Notes: generated by a model from the letters alone, not told the origin. A stretch of 64,000 bases of DNA from CAYVKM01 sp964452045 (GCA_964452045.1 CAYVKM010000002.1:1-64000), one strand, 5' to 3'. Numbered from the stretch's first letter, positions 26,979 to 36,591 are shown. Numbers and translations are program-made.

Positions 26979-27830
26979 TTAATCTGTTTTATCGGTTAAT
27001 TGACTCCCAACCCTGATAATTACTTCTTTAATCAGCTTCTGAAATTTATCCTTCACCAAATTAGCAATTTCTGTGACTTCATCGTGGGAAAGTGCCTTAT
27101 TCCCGATACCCGTTGCATAATTCGTTATGCAGGAGATTCCAGCCACTTTTATCTTATTAGTTCGGGCAATCAGAACCTCCGGCACAGTAGACATGCTCAC
27201 AGCATCGGCCCCAAATGATCTGGCCATACGAACTTCTGCAGCTGTTTCATAGGTGGGGCCGGTCGAAACAAATAAAACACCCTGCCATAGAGGCATTTTA
27301 AGGTCCATACCGGTTTCTTCAATAATTTTGGATAATGATGCATCATACGCATCACTCATGTCCGGCCAGCGAGTTTCACCTTTTACTACCCCGCCAGTCA
27401 ACGGATTTCTAAACAAAAAATTCATGTGATCCCGGATAATCATCAAATCGCCCGGTTTAAACTTGCGGTTGACCCCACCGGCCGCATTGGTAACAATAAG
27501 TACACCTACACCCAATCTGGCCATTATTCTTACTACATAAGCAACATCCTGGATATCATATCCCTCGTAAAAGTGGGTTCTTCCCTGTACGGCCATCACC
27601 GGTGTATTTGCAAGGTATCCAAAAACCAGAAAACCTTTATGTCCCGTGACAGTGGAATGAGGATAATGGGGAATCTGATTAGTCGGAATTTTTATTTTCT
27701 TTTCCAGTTTATCGGCAAAATCGCCCAAACCCGATCCCAATATAATTGCCACAACGGGTTTGAGCTGACAATGTTGTTTAATAAAGTCGAGGCTTTGCTG
27801 TATCTTTTTTTCGATGCTATTTTGATTCAT
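26979..27830 (-). CDS. punA: purine nucleoside phosphorylase (class I trimeric type)
   Basis: A 283-residue enzyme that cleaves inosine and guanosine (and deoxy forms) with phosphate to base plus ribose-1-phosphate. Family marks are GSGLGDFAD (phosphate-binding loop), PHYPHSTVTGHKG (catalytic His), QGRTHFYEGY, TNAAGGVN, GPTYETAAEVRM and the TNYATGI segment with the purine-binding Asn. It is the last gene of the salvage operon and overlaps the phosphatidyltransferase gene by 14 bases. Confidence 0.94.
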   Translation of the reverse strand: MNQNSIEKKIQQSLDFIKQHCQLKPVVAIILGSGLGDFADKLEKKIKIPTNQIPHYPHSTVTGHKGFLVFGYLANTPVMAVQGRTHFYEGYDIQDVAYVVRIMARLGVGVLIVTNAAGGVNRKFKPGDLMIIRDHMNFLFRNPLTGGVVKGETRWPDMSDAYDASLSKIIEETGMDLKMPLWQGVLFVSTGPTYETAAEVRMARSFGADAVSMSTVPEVLIARTNKIKVAGISCITNYATGIGNKALSHDEVTEIANLVKDKFQKLIKEVIIRVGSQLTDKTD

Positions 27831-28392
27831 TTATTTCCAGACGATTTTGTTTAAGCACAATTATAAATTTTACCAAATAATAAACAAATGAAATAATAAT
27901 AATCAGGATGGTCAGAACCAACAATGGAATTTTTACCGGATTAAAATCAAATAAATAGGAAAGCAATAAAAAAGAGATAACGGTTACGGCTATTTTACCA
28001 GGTAATTCCGAGGGGGCTACGTGATTAATTTTTCCGAGAAGAATTACTGAACCTAACAGAATGAGGAAATCCCTACCGACGATAAAAATAACCACCCAAA
28101 AAGGTAGTCCATATGCTTGGTAGAGAGCAATACTGCTTAAACCAACTGTAACTTTATCTGCCACCGGATCCAGTATCTTTCCCAGCTCACTGATTTCGTT
28201 TCTTTTCCGGGCCAGGTAACCATCGGCATAATCGGTGAAGATAGCGATAAGACTCAGCAGAATGGCCCCGATTGAATGGTGATTAATAATTAAAATATAC
28301 AGGAAGAGACCAATGACGAGCCGAGAAAGACTTAACAGGTTTGATGCCGTCCAAACCTTCCCTTTTTCTAATAATATTTTATTCTGAATCAT
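27817..28392 (-). CDS. pgsA: CDP-alcohol phosphatidyltransferase (PgsA-like)
   Basis: A 191-residue integral membrane enzyme. The diagnostic motif D54-Y-A-D57-G-x2-AR-x8-G-x3-D75-x3-D79 is fully present. Five to six hydrophobic helices follow. By family and length it most likely makes phosphatidylglycerophosphate from CDP-diacylglycerol and glycerol-3-phosphate; another CDP-alcohol transferase cannot be excluded by sequence alone. It sits between sppA and punA in a minus-strand operon. Confidence 0.83.
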   Translation of the reverse strand: MIQNKILLEKGKVWTASNLLSLSRLVIGLFLYILIINHHSIGAILLSLIAIFTDYADGYLARKRNEISELGKILDPVADKVTVGLSSIALYQAYGLPFWVVIFIVGRDFLILLGSVILLGKINHVAPSELPGKIAVTVISFLLLSYLFDFNPVKIPLLVLTILIIIISFVYYLVKFIIVLKQNRLEINESK

Positions 28393-28440
28393 GATTTCAA
28401 ATAATATAAAAAGATTAACTGTATCAGCAATTCACAAGTG

Positions 28441-30171
28441 TTATTGGATATAGAGATAAAATGGCAATATCGCTAAAGGTTCATAATCATTAAAATATAA
28501 ATAACTCTTAAAATACGATCTCTTGTCCAGTGGTATAAAATTTAGCACCGACAAATTTTTCACACTCAGACCGTCGGATAATAATCTGTCCAGTAACGAT
28601 CTTTGACGTGGCAGCCTTCGGACATAAACTGCCTGCTCTTCGGGAATACCGATCATTTTTTTAACCATATTAATGGCTGTTTTTATGCCACCTATCTTAT
28701 CCACCAGTCCATTTTTCAATGCCTGATCTCCGGTCCATACCCTACCCTGACCGATTGCATCAACCTTTTCGGCACTCATTTTTCTTCCTTCTGCCACCTT
28801 ATTAATAAAAATCTGATAAAATTCGTCAATTCCCTGCCTGATCAACTTTCGCTGTTTATCATTGAATTTGTTATATTCCGAAAATATATCGGCATTTTCG
28901 CCCCTGGGAATTTCAACTTTATTGATACCCAATTTTTTATATAGATCTTTCAGGGAAAATTTGCCGGCGAATACTCCAATGCTCCCCATAATACTGCTTG
29001 GTTCACAGACAATACTGTCTGCAGGGACAGAAATATAATATCCACCAGAAGCGGCCATATCAGAAACAGATACCACAACCGGTTTCTTTTTCCTCGCTTC
29101 AAAAACTTCCCGCCAGATAATATCCGAGGCGATTCCTGAACCACCGGGACTGTCCACCCGGAGCACGATACCCCTAATATTATTATCGTTTGCTACTTCA
29201 CGAATAGTGTTGGCCATTCCATCCGAAATTATCATCCCATCATCAGACATATCTTCCCCTACTCCGGAAACAATTGTCCCTGAACAGTAAATAATGGCAA
29301 TTGTCTTATGCGCTTTTACACCCAATTTACTCATCGGTATTTTTTTGTAACGGCCGTAGGAAACAAATCTGGGAGAATGGCCATTCATTTTCTTCAGATA
29401 ATCTTTGAATTCATTAAAATACATAACAGTATCGGCAAGCCCGTTTTCCACCGCGTCAGAAATGGTATACATACCATGATTTATCAGTTTCCTTACCGTT
29501 TCCTGATCCAGATCTCGCTCTTCACTGATTGATTTTACATACCGGCCAAAATAGTCATCTAACACGGAATTGAGGACTTCCCGCTGGGCCGGACTCATCT
29601 CCGAGCGGGTAAAAATATCCGGGGCATTTTTATATTTACCATGAGCAATAAAATCTGCTTCCACACCAATTTTATTAAATGTCCCTTTTATAAAGAAACT
29701 GCCCCCTAAAAGTCCATTGATCATAAGCATTCCAGTGGGTGAGCCAAATATCATATCTCCGGTTAGAGAAAGATAATAATCTCTGTTTCCGCCCATTTCC
29801 AGGTAGACATAAACCGGCTTGCCGGTTTCCTGGAATTGAAACAGGGCATCCCTTAATTCTTCTATTTTTCCCCAACCGATACTGCTGCCCAGCGGTCGTA
29901 AAACGATTCCTCTAATTTTAGGATCGATGGTAGCCTTGTTTATACAGTCCAGCAGGCCTTCCATGGATGGCGGTTCACTGGTGAATAATCTGGAAAAAGG
30001 ATCACTATAGCTACGTTCGGGGATTTCTCCATAAATATTCAATACCAGGTAACTGTCCCGGGAAATAGGCGGTGCACTTTCCATAAAGCTGGAAAGGAGG
30101 AGATAATAAAATACCCCCACTGAGATGAGAATTGCCAGAACCAATAAAGTAATCTTCATCCAACTTTTCAT
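28441..30171 (-). CDS. sppA: signal peptide peptidase SppA, 67K tandem type
   Basis: A 576-residue membrane-anchored serine protease that degrades cleaved signal peptides. It has one N-terminal helix (MKITLLVLAILISVGVFYYL) and two S49 domains. The catalytic lysine is in the GKYKNAPDIFTR segment of the N-domain, and the serine is in MAASGGYYISVPAD of the C-domain, giving the Ser-Lys dyad shared across domains as in E. coli SppA. The ATG at 30171 was chosen because GAGAGGA lies seven bases upstream; a longer in-frame start at 30204 has no such site. It is 40 bases after nupC. Confidence 0.92.
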   Translation of the reverse strand: MKSWMKITLLVLAILISVGVFYYLLLSSFMESAPPISRDSYLVLNIYGEIPERSYSDPFSRLFTSEPPSMEGLLDCINKATIDPKIRGIVLRPLGSSIGWGKIEELRDALFQFQETGKPVYVYLEMGGNRDYYLSLTGDMIFGSPTGMLMINGLLGGSFFIKGTFNKIGVEADFIAHGKYKNAPDIFTRSEMSPAQREVLNSVLDDYFGRYVKSISEERDLDQETVRKLINHGMYTISDAVENGLADTVMYFNEFKDYLKKMNGHSPRFVSYGRYKKIPMSKLGVKAHKTIAIIYCSGTIVSGVGEDMSDDGMIISDGMANTIREVANDNNIRGIVLRVDSPGGSGIASDIIWREVFEARKKKPVVVSVSDMAASGGYYISVPADSIVCEPSSIMGSIGVFAGKFSLKDLYKKLGINKVEIPRGENADIFSEYNKFNDKQRKLIRQGIDEFYQIFINKVAEGRKMSAEKVDAIGQGRVWTGDQALKNGLVDKIGGIKTAINMVKKMIGIPEEQAVYVRRLPRQRSLLDRLLSDGLSVKNLSVLNFIPLDKRSYFKSYLYFNDYEPLAILPFYLYIQ

Positions 30172-30211
30172 ATATAAATCCTCTCTGGTAAATTTCCGAT
30201 TCAATTAAAGC

Positions 30212-31525
30212 TTATAAAGATACCAAAAAACCGGCAATGGTTGCGGTCATAAAAGTTGCGAGCGAACCACCCAGCACCGCCCGCAAGCCATAACGGGCCA
30301 GATCCTTCCGCCGGTTTGGCGCTATACCGCCGATACCACCAATCTGGATGGCGATTGAAGAAAAATTGGCAAAACCACACAGGGCATAGGTGGAGATGAT
30401 TCTAGCTTTTTCGGAAATCTCTCCCAGATGAACCATCTTGCCCAGATCCAGATAGGCGATAAACTCATTGATTACCACTTTTTCTCCGATCAGAGAACCC
30501 ACTTTTACCGCATCCTGCCAGGGCACACCAATCACCCAGGAAATGGGTGAAAGTAAATAGCCCAGGATAAAATTCAGATTAATAGGTTTCCCCACTACCG
30601 CATTTAAACCGGTGATTCCGCCGATTCCTTCTAGAATATAATTGATCATAGCGATGAGGGCAATAAAGGCCAGTAACATTGCCGCCACATTCAGAGCCAA
30701 TTTCAATCCATCAGCGGCACCGGTGGCGGCGGCATCAATTACATTGGCCGCAGTTTTTTCCACCTTCAGCTCAACCGATCCTTTGGTTTCCGAATGTTCG
30801 ACCTCCGGAATTAGTATTTTGGCAATCACCATGGTTGCCGGAGCCGCCATAATGCTGGCGGACAGCAGGTGTTTAGCATAAAATACCTGCATCACCGGAT
30901 CACTTCCACCCAGTATATTCACATAAGCCGCCAGTACCCCTCCGGCAATGGTGGCCATACCACCAACCATAAGGGTGAGTAATTCCGAGTGGGTCATAGT
31001 GGCGACGTAGGGCCGGACGACCAGTGGCGCCTCGGTTTGCCCGATAAATACATTTGCCGCAACGGAAAGGGATTCCGCACCGCTCACCCGCATCGCTTTG
31101 GCCATCACCCAGGCCATTCCCTGCACCACTTTTTGCATGATCCCCAAATGATACAGGACTGACATCAGGGAGGAGAAAAATATAATGGTTGGTAATACCT
31201 GGAAAGCAAAAATAAATCCGAAACCCAGATTCTGTAAATCTGCCGGCAGAATTTTCTCCATCTGGGCCTGGGAAGATAAAATACCAAAGACAAATGCCGC
31301 TCCCTCAAAGGTAAAATTTATGACGGTAACAAAAAACTTACTCAAACCATCGAAGACATATTCTCCGCCTGGTACGATCAGGACAAAAATAGCAAAGACT
31401 GATTGCAAAGAGATCCCGACGCCGACCAACCGCCAGTCAATTTTTCTTTTATTATTCGAAAATAAATAAGCAATACCAATCAAAACCAACAATCCCATAA
31501 TCACAAAAAGAATATCTGTAATCAT
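30212..31525 (-). CDS. nupC: concentrative nucleoside transporter, NupC/CNT family
   Basis: A 437-residue transporter with about ten membrane segments. Family motifs are GIMQKVVQGMAWVM, GAESLSVAANVFIGQTEAPLVVRPY (nucleoside and ion binding) and GFANFSSIAIQIGGIGGIAPNRR near the C-terminus. It imports nucleosides with sodium or protons at the inner membrane. Its start overlaps the end of tdk by four bases. The salvage enzymes around it (udk, tdk, punA) process the imported substrates. Confidence 0.93.
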   Translation of the reverse strand: MITDILFVIMGLLVLIGIAYLFSNNKRKIDWRLVGVGISLQSVFAIFVLIVPGGEYVFDGLSKFFVTVINFTFEGAAFVFGILSSQAQMEKILPADLQNLGFGFIFAFQVLPTIIFFSSLMSVLYHLGIMQKVVQGMAWVMAKAMRVSGAESLSVAANVFIGQTEAPLVVRPYVATMTHSELLTLMVGGMATIAGGVLAAYVNILGGSDPVMQVFYAKHLLSASIMAAPATMVIAKILIPEVEHSETKGSVELKVEKTAANVIDAAATGAADGLKLALNVAAMLLAFIALIAMINYILEGIGGITGLNAVVGKPINLNFILGYLLSPISWVIGVPWQDAVKVGSLIGEKVVINEFIAYLDLGKMVHLGEISEKARIISTYALCGFANFSSIAIQIGGIGGIAPNRRKDLARYGLRAVLGGSLATFMTATIAGFLVSL

Positions 31526-32145
31526 TTGCGATCCCCTTTCTCCTCTTTTTCCGGTCGACGGGGTAATTTCACATTTTTCCGGACTTCTTCGGGCGGTTCA
31601 AAGCAATTTCGGCATCGCGCTTCATAAACATCAGACGCACCGACCACCACCCTTTCTTTATCTTCAGTTTTGCGTTGGGTATAGTTGGCGGGATTTCCAC
31701 AAATTACACATATAGCATGGGTTTTATCAATATACTCAGCAACCGCTAACAATTGTGGTATTGGTTCAAATGGTTCTCCCCGGTAATCCTGATCCAATCC
31801 GGCCACGATAACCCGCTTTCCCATATTGGCCAATTTCTGGCAGACCAAAACCAGATCTTTATCAAAAAACTGCGCTTCATCGATGCCGACCACCTGGGCT
31901 TCCAGGGATTCTTCCAGAATATCCCAGGGACTTTCCACGTTGGTGGAGGGAATTTTTAATTCGCTATGGGATACAATATGATCCTCACTAAAGCGGTTAT
32001 CGATCTTGGGTTTAAAAATGGCGACTTTTTGTCTGGCGATCATCGCCCGGCGCAGACGACGAATTAACTCTTCACTTTTTCCGCTAAACATACTACCGCA
32101 AATCACTTCTATCCAGCCGGTATTTCGGTGAACAATGGGAATCAT
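31522..32145 (-). CDS. tdk: thymidine kinase (type II)
   Basis: A 207-residue enzyme. Walker A is GSMFSGKS at 17-24 and Walker B is IDEAQFF. The zinc-binding lasso has CVIC and CRNC pairs, and the thymidine-binding YEARCRNCF segment is present. It phosphorylates thymidine and deoxyuridine to the monophosphates. A GGAG site precedes the ATG. It lies between udk and nupC in the salvage operon. Confidence 0.95.
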   Translation of the reverse strand: MIPIVHRNTGWIEVICGSMFSGKSEELIRRLRRAMIARQKVAIFKPKIDNRFSEDHIVSHSELKIPSTNVESPWDILEESLEAQVVGIDEAQFFDKDLVLVCQKLANMGKRVIVAGLDQDYRGEPFEPIPQLLAVAEYIDKTHAICVICGNPANYTQRKTEDKERVVVGASDVYEARCRNCFEPPEEVRKNVKLPRRPEKEEKGDRK

Positions 32146-32190
32146 TTTTTCTCCTATAAATGGAGTCTAACCTTTGAAAGTTTAATTATA

Positions 32191-32811
32191 TCAGGATAAC
32201 AGCTTTTCAATTTTTGATCGAATGATATCTATGGCAATTACATTTTTCCCGCCATGGGGAATAATAATATCGGCATAGCGTTTCGAAGGTTCGACAAACT
32301 GCATATACATGGGCCGGACTGTCTCCTGGTATTGTTTTATCACGGAGTCAACCGAACGCCCCCGTTCATCAATATCCCTTTGCAGGCGCCGGATAAAACA
32401 AATGTCGGCCGGCGTATCAATATAAATCTTAATATCCATCAATTCCCGCAGCTCCGGGATGGCCAGGATTAAAATCCCCTCCAGAATAACAATTTCATGC
32501 GGTCCGACCTTACGGGTCTCTTTCTTGCGGGTATGGGTGGTAAAATCGTACACCGGATGCTCAATGGTTTTGCGTTTCAGCAGTAACGATATGTGCTTCC
32601 GCAAAAGCTCGTGATCAAATGCATCGGGATGATCGAAATTGAATTTAACCCGCTCTGCGAAGGGAAGATGCGCCAGGTCCTTGTAATAGGAATCTTCCTG
32701 CAGATTCACCACCTTTTCCGTTCCCAGTTGTTTGTACAGGGTATGCGCTACCAAAGTCTTTCCCGAACCGCTGGCACCGGCTATTCCGATGAGTATCCCC
32801 TTTTTATCCAT
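32191..32811 (-). CDS. udk: uridine kinase
   Basis: A 206-residue P-loop kinase that phosphorylates uridine and cytidine. Walker A is GIAGASGSGKT, followed by YYKDLAHLPFAERVKFNFDHPDAF in segments, YDFTTHTR, and the RRLQRDIDERGRS lid. I prefer the ATG at 32811 over an in-frame TTG at 32823. It is the first gene of the salvage operon udk-tdk-nupC-sppA-pgsA-punA. Confidence 0.94.
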   Translation of the reverse strand: MDKKGILIGIAGASGSGKTLVAHTLYKQLGTEKVVNLQEDSYYKDLAHLPFAERVKFNFDHPDAFDHELLRKHISLLLKRKTIEHPVYDFTTHTRKKETRKVGPHEIVILEGILILAIPELRELMDIKIYIDTPADICFIRRLQRDIDERGRSVDSVIKQYQETVRPMYMQFVEPSKRYADIIIPHGGKNVIAIDIIRSKIEKLLS

Positions 32812-33006
32812 TTGTGCATCCAATCAGGTTGAATATGAACAGGAACAAAAATACTAACATTCATTTTGAAAAATCAATATATAATAAATTGATTTTGTCT
32901 GTATTTGCATTACCATTTATTCAAGGTGATGTAACACTGTTTTGCAGCCATTTGTGATCTTTGCTGAATTTCCTTATATTCCAAAAAAATATTCCGTTAG
33001 AATATC

Positions 33007-33540
33007 ATGCTGGATATTAAGGTCAGTACCGAGCAGATAAAATACGCTTATCATCTGGTGAGGAAGCACAACTTTGGCAACCGGGGCATTGCCGACGGTA
33101 ATAAAACAGAACAGTTCATCGGAATTCTGGGACAAGTGGTCGTGGCTGATCTGCTGAAGTTGAAAAGACCGGATGGCACCGCCGGATTCGATGGCGGTTA
33201 TGACTTTTTAATTGATGACAAAAAAGTGGACGTGAAGACCATGGGACGAACTGTGGCGATGAAAAATTTTTATGTCCATAATTTTATCGGCTGGCAGAAG
33301 GACTTTGAGGTAGATTATTATCTTTTTTGTTCTTTTAACAAACGAAAAAGGATCATGACCATTTGCGGCTGGATATCCAAAGCTGATTTCTTTCAAAAAG
33401 CAACGCTATACAAGCAGGGAACCCTGAGGTACCGGGAGGATGGAACACATTTTGAAACCAAAGCCGATTTGTATGAGATTAAACAGCGGGATTTGAATGC
33501 GATAAACAGCACAACAGATATTCAAAATTCTTTCAGATAG
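33007..33540 (+). CDS. putative PD-(D/E)XK endonuclease
   Basis: A 177-residue protein with no recognised family name. Residues 61-81 contain the core of a PD-(D/E)XK nuclease: D66 at the end of a GGYDF strand, then D75-V-K77 in KKVDVKTMGR. An acidic residue (E35) sits in the preceding helix as in restriction enzymes. The C-terminal half is a mixed alpha/beta region rich in aromatic and basic residues. It is convergent with, and 26 bases from, a DNA methyltransferase gene, so a type II restriction endonuclease is the likely role. The recognition sequence is unknown. No Shine-Dalgarno sequence is seen. Confidence 0.6.
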   Translation: MLDIKVSTEQIKYAYHLVRKHNFGNRGIADGNKTEQFIGILGQVVVADLLKLKRPDGTAGFDGGYDFLIDDKKVDVKTMGRTVAMKNFYVHNFIGWQKDFEVDYYLFCSFNKRKRIMTICGWISKADFFQKATLYKQGTLRYREDGTHFETKADLYEIKQRDLNAINSTTDIQNSFR

Positions 33541-33566
33541 AATTAATGAAAGGGTATTTTAGGAAA

Positions 33567-34679
33567 TTACTTTTCACCAACTCTCTGCAAAGCAATCTTA
33601 CAATATTCTTCCGATACGTCAATTCCGATAAATCTTCTGCCCAGCCTTTGGGCAACCGCGGTAGTGGTCCCTGCCCCATTAAAAGGATCCAGTACCAGAT
33701 CGTCCTGATAACTAAACAGTTTTAGCACCCGCTTTACCAGCTCTTCTGGAAACATGGCCGGATGCCCATATTTTTTCATCCCGCTCTCCGGAGCAATGGC
33801 CCATTTTGCCACCACCCATTTTTTAAACTCATCCACCCCAATGTCAATTTTGTCCCGCTCGCCCTGCTTTTTTAGTTCCCCTTTGCAAAATACCTCCAGG
33901 AATTCCCAGGTATATTTCAGATAAGGATTTGAGGGACTCTTCCAGCTTCCCCAGGCAGTGTATTTACAATTATAGTTGTTTTTCTCCCACAGAATCTCAC
34001 CCTTCCAGATCATCTTTCGGTTGAGGAAATGATTGCTGATAAGATGATGGCTGGGAATGTAATCCGAAAATAACGGTTGGATGTTGACTACAATTCTGCC
34101 ACCATATTTCAGCACCCGGATACACTGATCGAAAATCCGGAATAATTTATCAAAATAGTCCTTCCAGAAGGAATCGTCCGGATGGGTTTCATATTCAAGT
34201 CCGAAGTTATAGGGCGGTGAGGTAAAAACCAGATCAACGCAGTAATCGGGCAGTTTTTTCAATACTTCCTCACTATCGCCGGTGATGATCTGGTTTTGAA
34301 ATTCATCCGGGCACGCGGTGTTTTTATCCCGATATTTATGCCCGATGGTGTAAAAATGTTTGACCCGGGCTTTTTCTTTGCTTTTCCGGTTTTGGACTTT
34401 ACGTTCCTTGTTATATCCGACAAAAATCCGCTTCCCCCCCTTTACCCCGTAACTGCCAATCTTTTCAATGGCAGTGACCATTTCATCAATCAAGGATGAA
34501 GGTAACTTGCTCCGCAGAGATTGCAACGCCTTCAAATCTGCCTTATTCAGGTATAATTTAAGCCCCTGATTATCCGGTTCAAGGTAAAGCTCTTCGCGCT
34601 TCAGCTGCTGGTTGATCCGTTGCACATCCTCCAGAGCAGGTTCAAATTCAAGCGGAATATTAATCAGTTTATAGGCCAT
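33567..34679 (-). CDS. DNA methyltransferase (beta class, TSPPY type)
   Basis: A 370-residue amino-methyltransferase. Motif IV is DLVFTSPPYNFGLEYETH (about 148-165). Motif I is near the C-terminus in DLVLDPFNGAGTTTAVAQ followed by RRFIGIDVSEEYC, so the order IV then I puts it in the beta class. The TSPPY tetrad-type motif is typical of N4-cytosine and some N6-adenine enzymes. An N-terminal extension of about 120 residues with no catalytic motifs precedes it, and basic residues near 90-110 may contact DNA. It is paired with the putative nuclease. It could also be an orphan methyltransferase. Confidence 0.85.
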   Translation of the reverse strand: MAYKLINIPLEFEPALEDVQRINQQLKREELYLEPDNQGLKLYLNKADLKALQSLRSKLPSSLIDEMVTAIEKIGSYGVKGGKRIFVGYNKERKVQNRKSKEKARVKHFYTIGHKYRDKNTACPDEFQNQIITGDSEEVLKKLPDYCVDLVFTSPPYNFGLEYETHPDDSFWKDYFDKLFRIFDQCIRVLKYGGRIVVNIQPLFSDYIPSHHLISNHFLNRKMIWKGEILWEKNNYNCKYTAWGSWKSPSNPYLKYTWEFLEVFCKGELKKQGERDKIDIGVDEFKKWVVAKWAIAPESGMKKYGHPAMFPEELVKRVLKLFSYQDDLVLDPFNGAGTTTAVAQRLGRRFIGIDVSEEYCKIALQRVGEK

Positions 34680-34756
34680 AAATTTTCCAATAGATTTGAA
34701 ACCAATTTAGCCATTCGCAGGAATTGAATCAACCGGAGAAATGCATCAAGCGCAAA

Positions 34757-34788
34757 CAAAAAAGGGCTCATCATCCTTAATGAACCCT
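34757..34788 (-). terminator. terminator of the tRNA operon
   Basis: Minus strand: an 8-bp stem GGGTTCAT/ATGAGCCC with one G-U pair, an eight-base loop, then TTTTTTG. It lies about 15 bases past the tRNA-Cys 3' end. Confidence 0.75.
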
Positions 34789-34802
34789 CAGTAGTTTATT
34801 TG

Positions 34803-34875
34803 AGGCGCCGGGCGGATTCGAACCGCCGAATGGAGGTTTTGCAGACCTCTCCCTTAGCCACTTGGGTACGGCGCC
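34803..34875 (-). tRNA. tRNA-Cys (GCA)
   Basis: A 73-base cloverleaf on the minus strand. The acceptor stem is GGCGCCG paired with CGGCGCC. The discriminator is U73, as expected for tRNA-Cys. The anticodon arm is GAGGT-CTGCAAA-ACCTC with anticodon GCA. The T arm is GGCGG-TTCGAAT-CCGCC. The 3' CCA is not encoded (the gene is followed by CA only). It is the second tRNA of a two-gene operon. Confidence 0.95.
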
Positions 34876-35023
34876 AGTTTAAAGGCAAACATAAAAAGGG
34901 TAAAGGTAAAAGGAATAAGTGAATTTAATTCGAAATCTTAATTTGTTTTATGAAAAAACCGGTTTTGCATTCGTGGGGAGAATTCGATTTTTAACTTTTT
35001 ACTTTTACCTTTTTCCTTCTTTA

Positions 35024-35097
<74 letters not shown>

Positions 35098-35134
35098 ATT
35101 TTTCAGCAAAAACACCTTCAGCAAAATGCGCCTA

Positions 35135-35163
35135 AAGATAACATCTATTGGTTGTTATGTCAA
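35135..35163 (-). promoter_or_regulatory. sigma-70-type promoter of the tRNA operon
   Basis: Minus strand: perfect TTGACA at 35158-35163 and TATCTT at 35135-35140, separated by 17 bases. The predicted start is about 30 bases before the tRNA-Ala 5' end. It is one of the best promoter matches in the window. Confidence 0.75.
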
Positions 35164-35262
35164 TATCGTTTTTAAGTTTCTGAACGGCTTCCAAACGTTG
35201 CTAACCTGTTGTATTTTAATGGAGAATATGATATATTAAAACGAGAAAAATTAAAAATCCAG

Positions 35263-36591
35263 ATGAAAAGAATCTTAATAATCGGGCTATTACTTGCTAT
35301 CTATCCAGGTATGTTCCGGGCTGAAGTCTATCATATCAAAATTGAAGGAACCATCGATCTCGGTTTGCCTCCATATATTGAACGTATTTTGAAGGAGGCA
35401 GAAAAGGACAGTGCCAAAGCCATTATTCTGGAGATTAACACCTTTGGTGGGAGGGTGGATGCTGCCACCCAGATCAAAGACCTCCTGCTCAATACTCCCC
35501 TTTTAACAGTGGCCTGGATAAACAAGCGAGCGATCAGCGCAGGCGCCCTGATCAGCCTGTCCTGTAATAAAATTGCCATGGTACCGGGAAGTTCGATTGG
35601 CGCCGCTACGGTGGTTGATCAAAGCGGCAAAAAAGCATCGGAAAAGGCTATCTCTTATTTTCGGGCAGAGATGGGGGCAACTGCGGAAAAGAACGGAAGA
35701 AACCGTCAAATCGCGGAAGGCATGGTAGATGAAGATGTAGTGGTTGAAGGTTTGTCGGAAAAGGGTAAACTGATTACCCTCACCGCACAGGATGCCATCA
35801 AATGGAAAATGGCGGATTTTATCGCCGAGCACTTTGGCGATGTCCTGGACAGCCTCAATTTATCCGGCCAAGAAGTAGTGGAACCAAGTATAAACTGGGC
35901 GGAAAAAACTGTTCGTTTCCTCACCGATCCTATGGTCAGTTCGTTGCTAATCTCCTTAGGTCTTCTCGGATTATTCTTCGAAATAAAAAGCCCTGGCTGG
36001 GGGGTTCCCGGTACAGTCGGGCTCATTCTGTTGGCGCTCTTTTTTGGCAGTCACTATATCGTTAATCTGGCCAATATTATTGAAATTATACTTTTTGTGG
36101 TGGGGGTGGGCCTGTTACTCCTGGAAATATTTGTTATCCCGGGATTCGGCATCACGGGAATTGCCGGGATTATCATGATGATTGCCGGACTATATTTCAG
36201 CTTGCTGGGACAACTGCACCGGCTCAATCCTTCCGATTTCAGCACCGCCGCGGGATACCTTTCGCTTTCTATGATTATCACCTTTATCGGAATTTTTATC
36301 CTGCTGAAAATATTTCCACAAACCAGCATCTGGCGAAGAATATCCTTATCCGGGACACAGCTGAGAGATGAAGGATATTTTGCCGCCCGTGATTATAGCC
36401 AGTATTTAGGCAAAAAAGGAATTGCTGTAAGCACCTTACGACCGGCAGGTATTGGTCAGTTCGGAAAGGAACGTCTGGATGTGGTCAGTGAAGGAGAGTA
36501 TATCGAAAAAAATACACCCATCATCATTTCCCAGGTTGATGGGTATCGCTTAATTGTTCAGCCATTGAAAAAAAAGGGTAACAAAAAGTGA
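35263..36591 (+). CDS. nfeD: NfeD-family membrane serine protease, long form
   Basis: A 442-residue protein from the ATG at 35263, which starts directly at the signal sequence MKRILIIGLLLAIYP; an in-frame TTG at 35209 would add 18 unlikely residues. The N-terminal ClpP-class protease domain has the dyad S92 (in KRAISAGALI) and K143 (in AEKNGRN). Four to five membrane helices follow (about 225-345), then a C-terminal OB-fold NfeD domain (IGQFGKERLDVVSEGEYIEKN). Family members pair with flotillin/SPFH proteins in the inner membrane. It overlaps the short nfeD gene by four bases. Confidence 0.9.
   Translation: MKRILIIGLLLAIYPGMFRAEVYHIKIEGTIDLGLPPYIERILKEAEKDSAKAIILEINTFGGRVDAATQIKDLLLNTPLLTVAWINKRAISAGALISLSCNKIAMVPGSSIGAATVVDQSGKKASEKAISYFRAEMGATAEKNGRNRQIAEGMVDEDVVVEGLSEKGKLITLTAQDAIKWKMADFIAEHFGDVLDSLNLSGQEVVEPSINWAEKTVRFLTDPMVSSLLISLGLLGLFFEIKSPGWGVPGTVGLILLALFFGSHYIVNLANIIEIILFVVGVGLLLLEIFVIPGFGITGIAGIIMMIAGLYFSLLGQLHRLNPSDFSTAAGYLSLSMIITFIGIFILLKIFPQTSIWRRISLSGTQLRDEGYFAARDYSQYLGKKGIAVSTLRPAGIGQFGKERLDVVSEGEYIEKNTPIIISQVDGYRLIVQPLKKKGNKK

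Noticed and set aside
34902..35012. An 11-base inverted repeat (AAAGGTAAAAG at 34902-34912, its complement at 35002-35012) in the spacer between the two tRNA genes.
   Set aside because: Low-complexity purine-rich sequence with a loop of about 90 bases; it may be chance or help tRNA processing, but nothing supports a distinct element.
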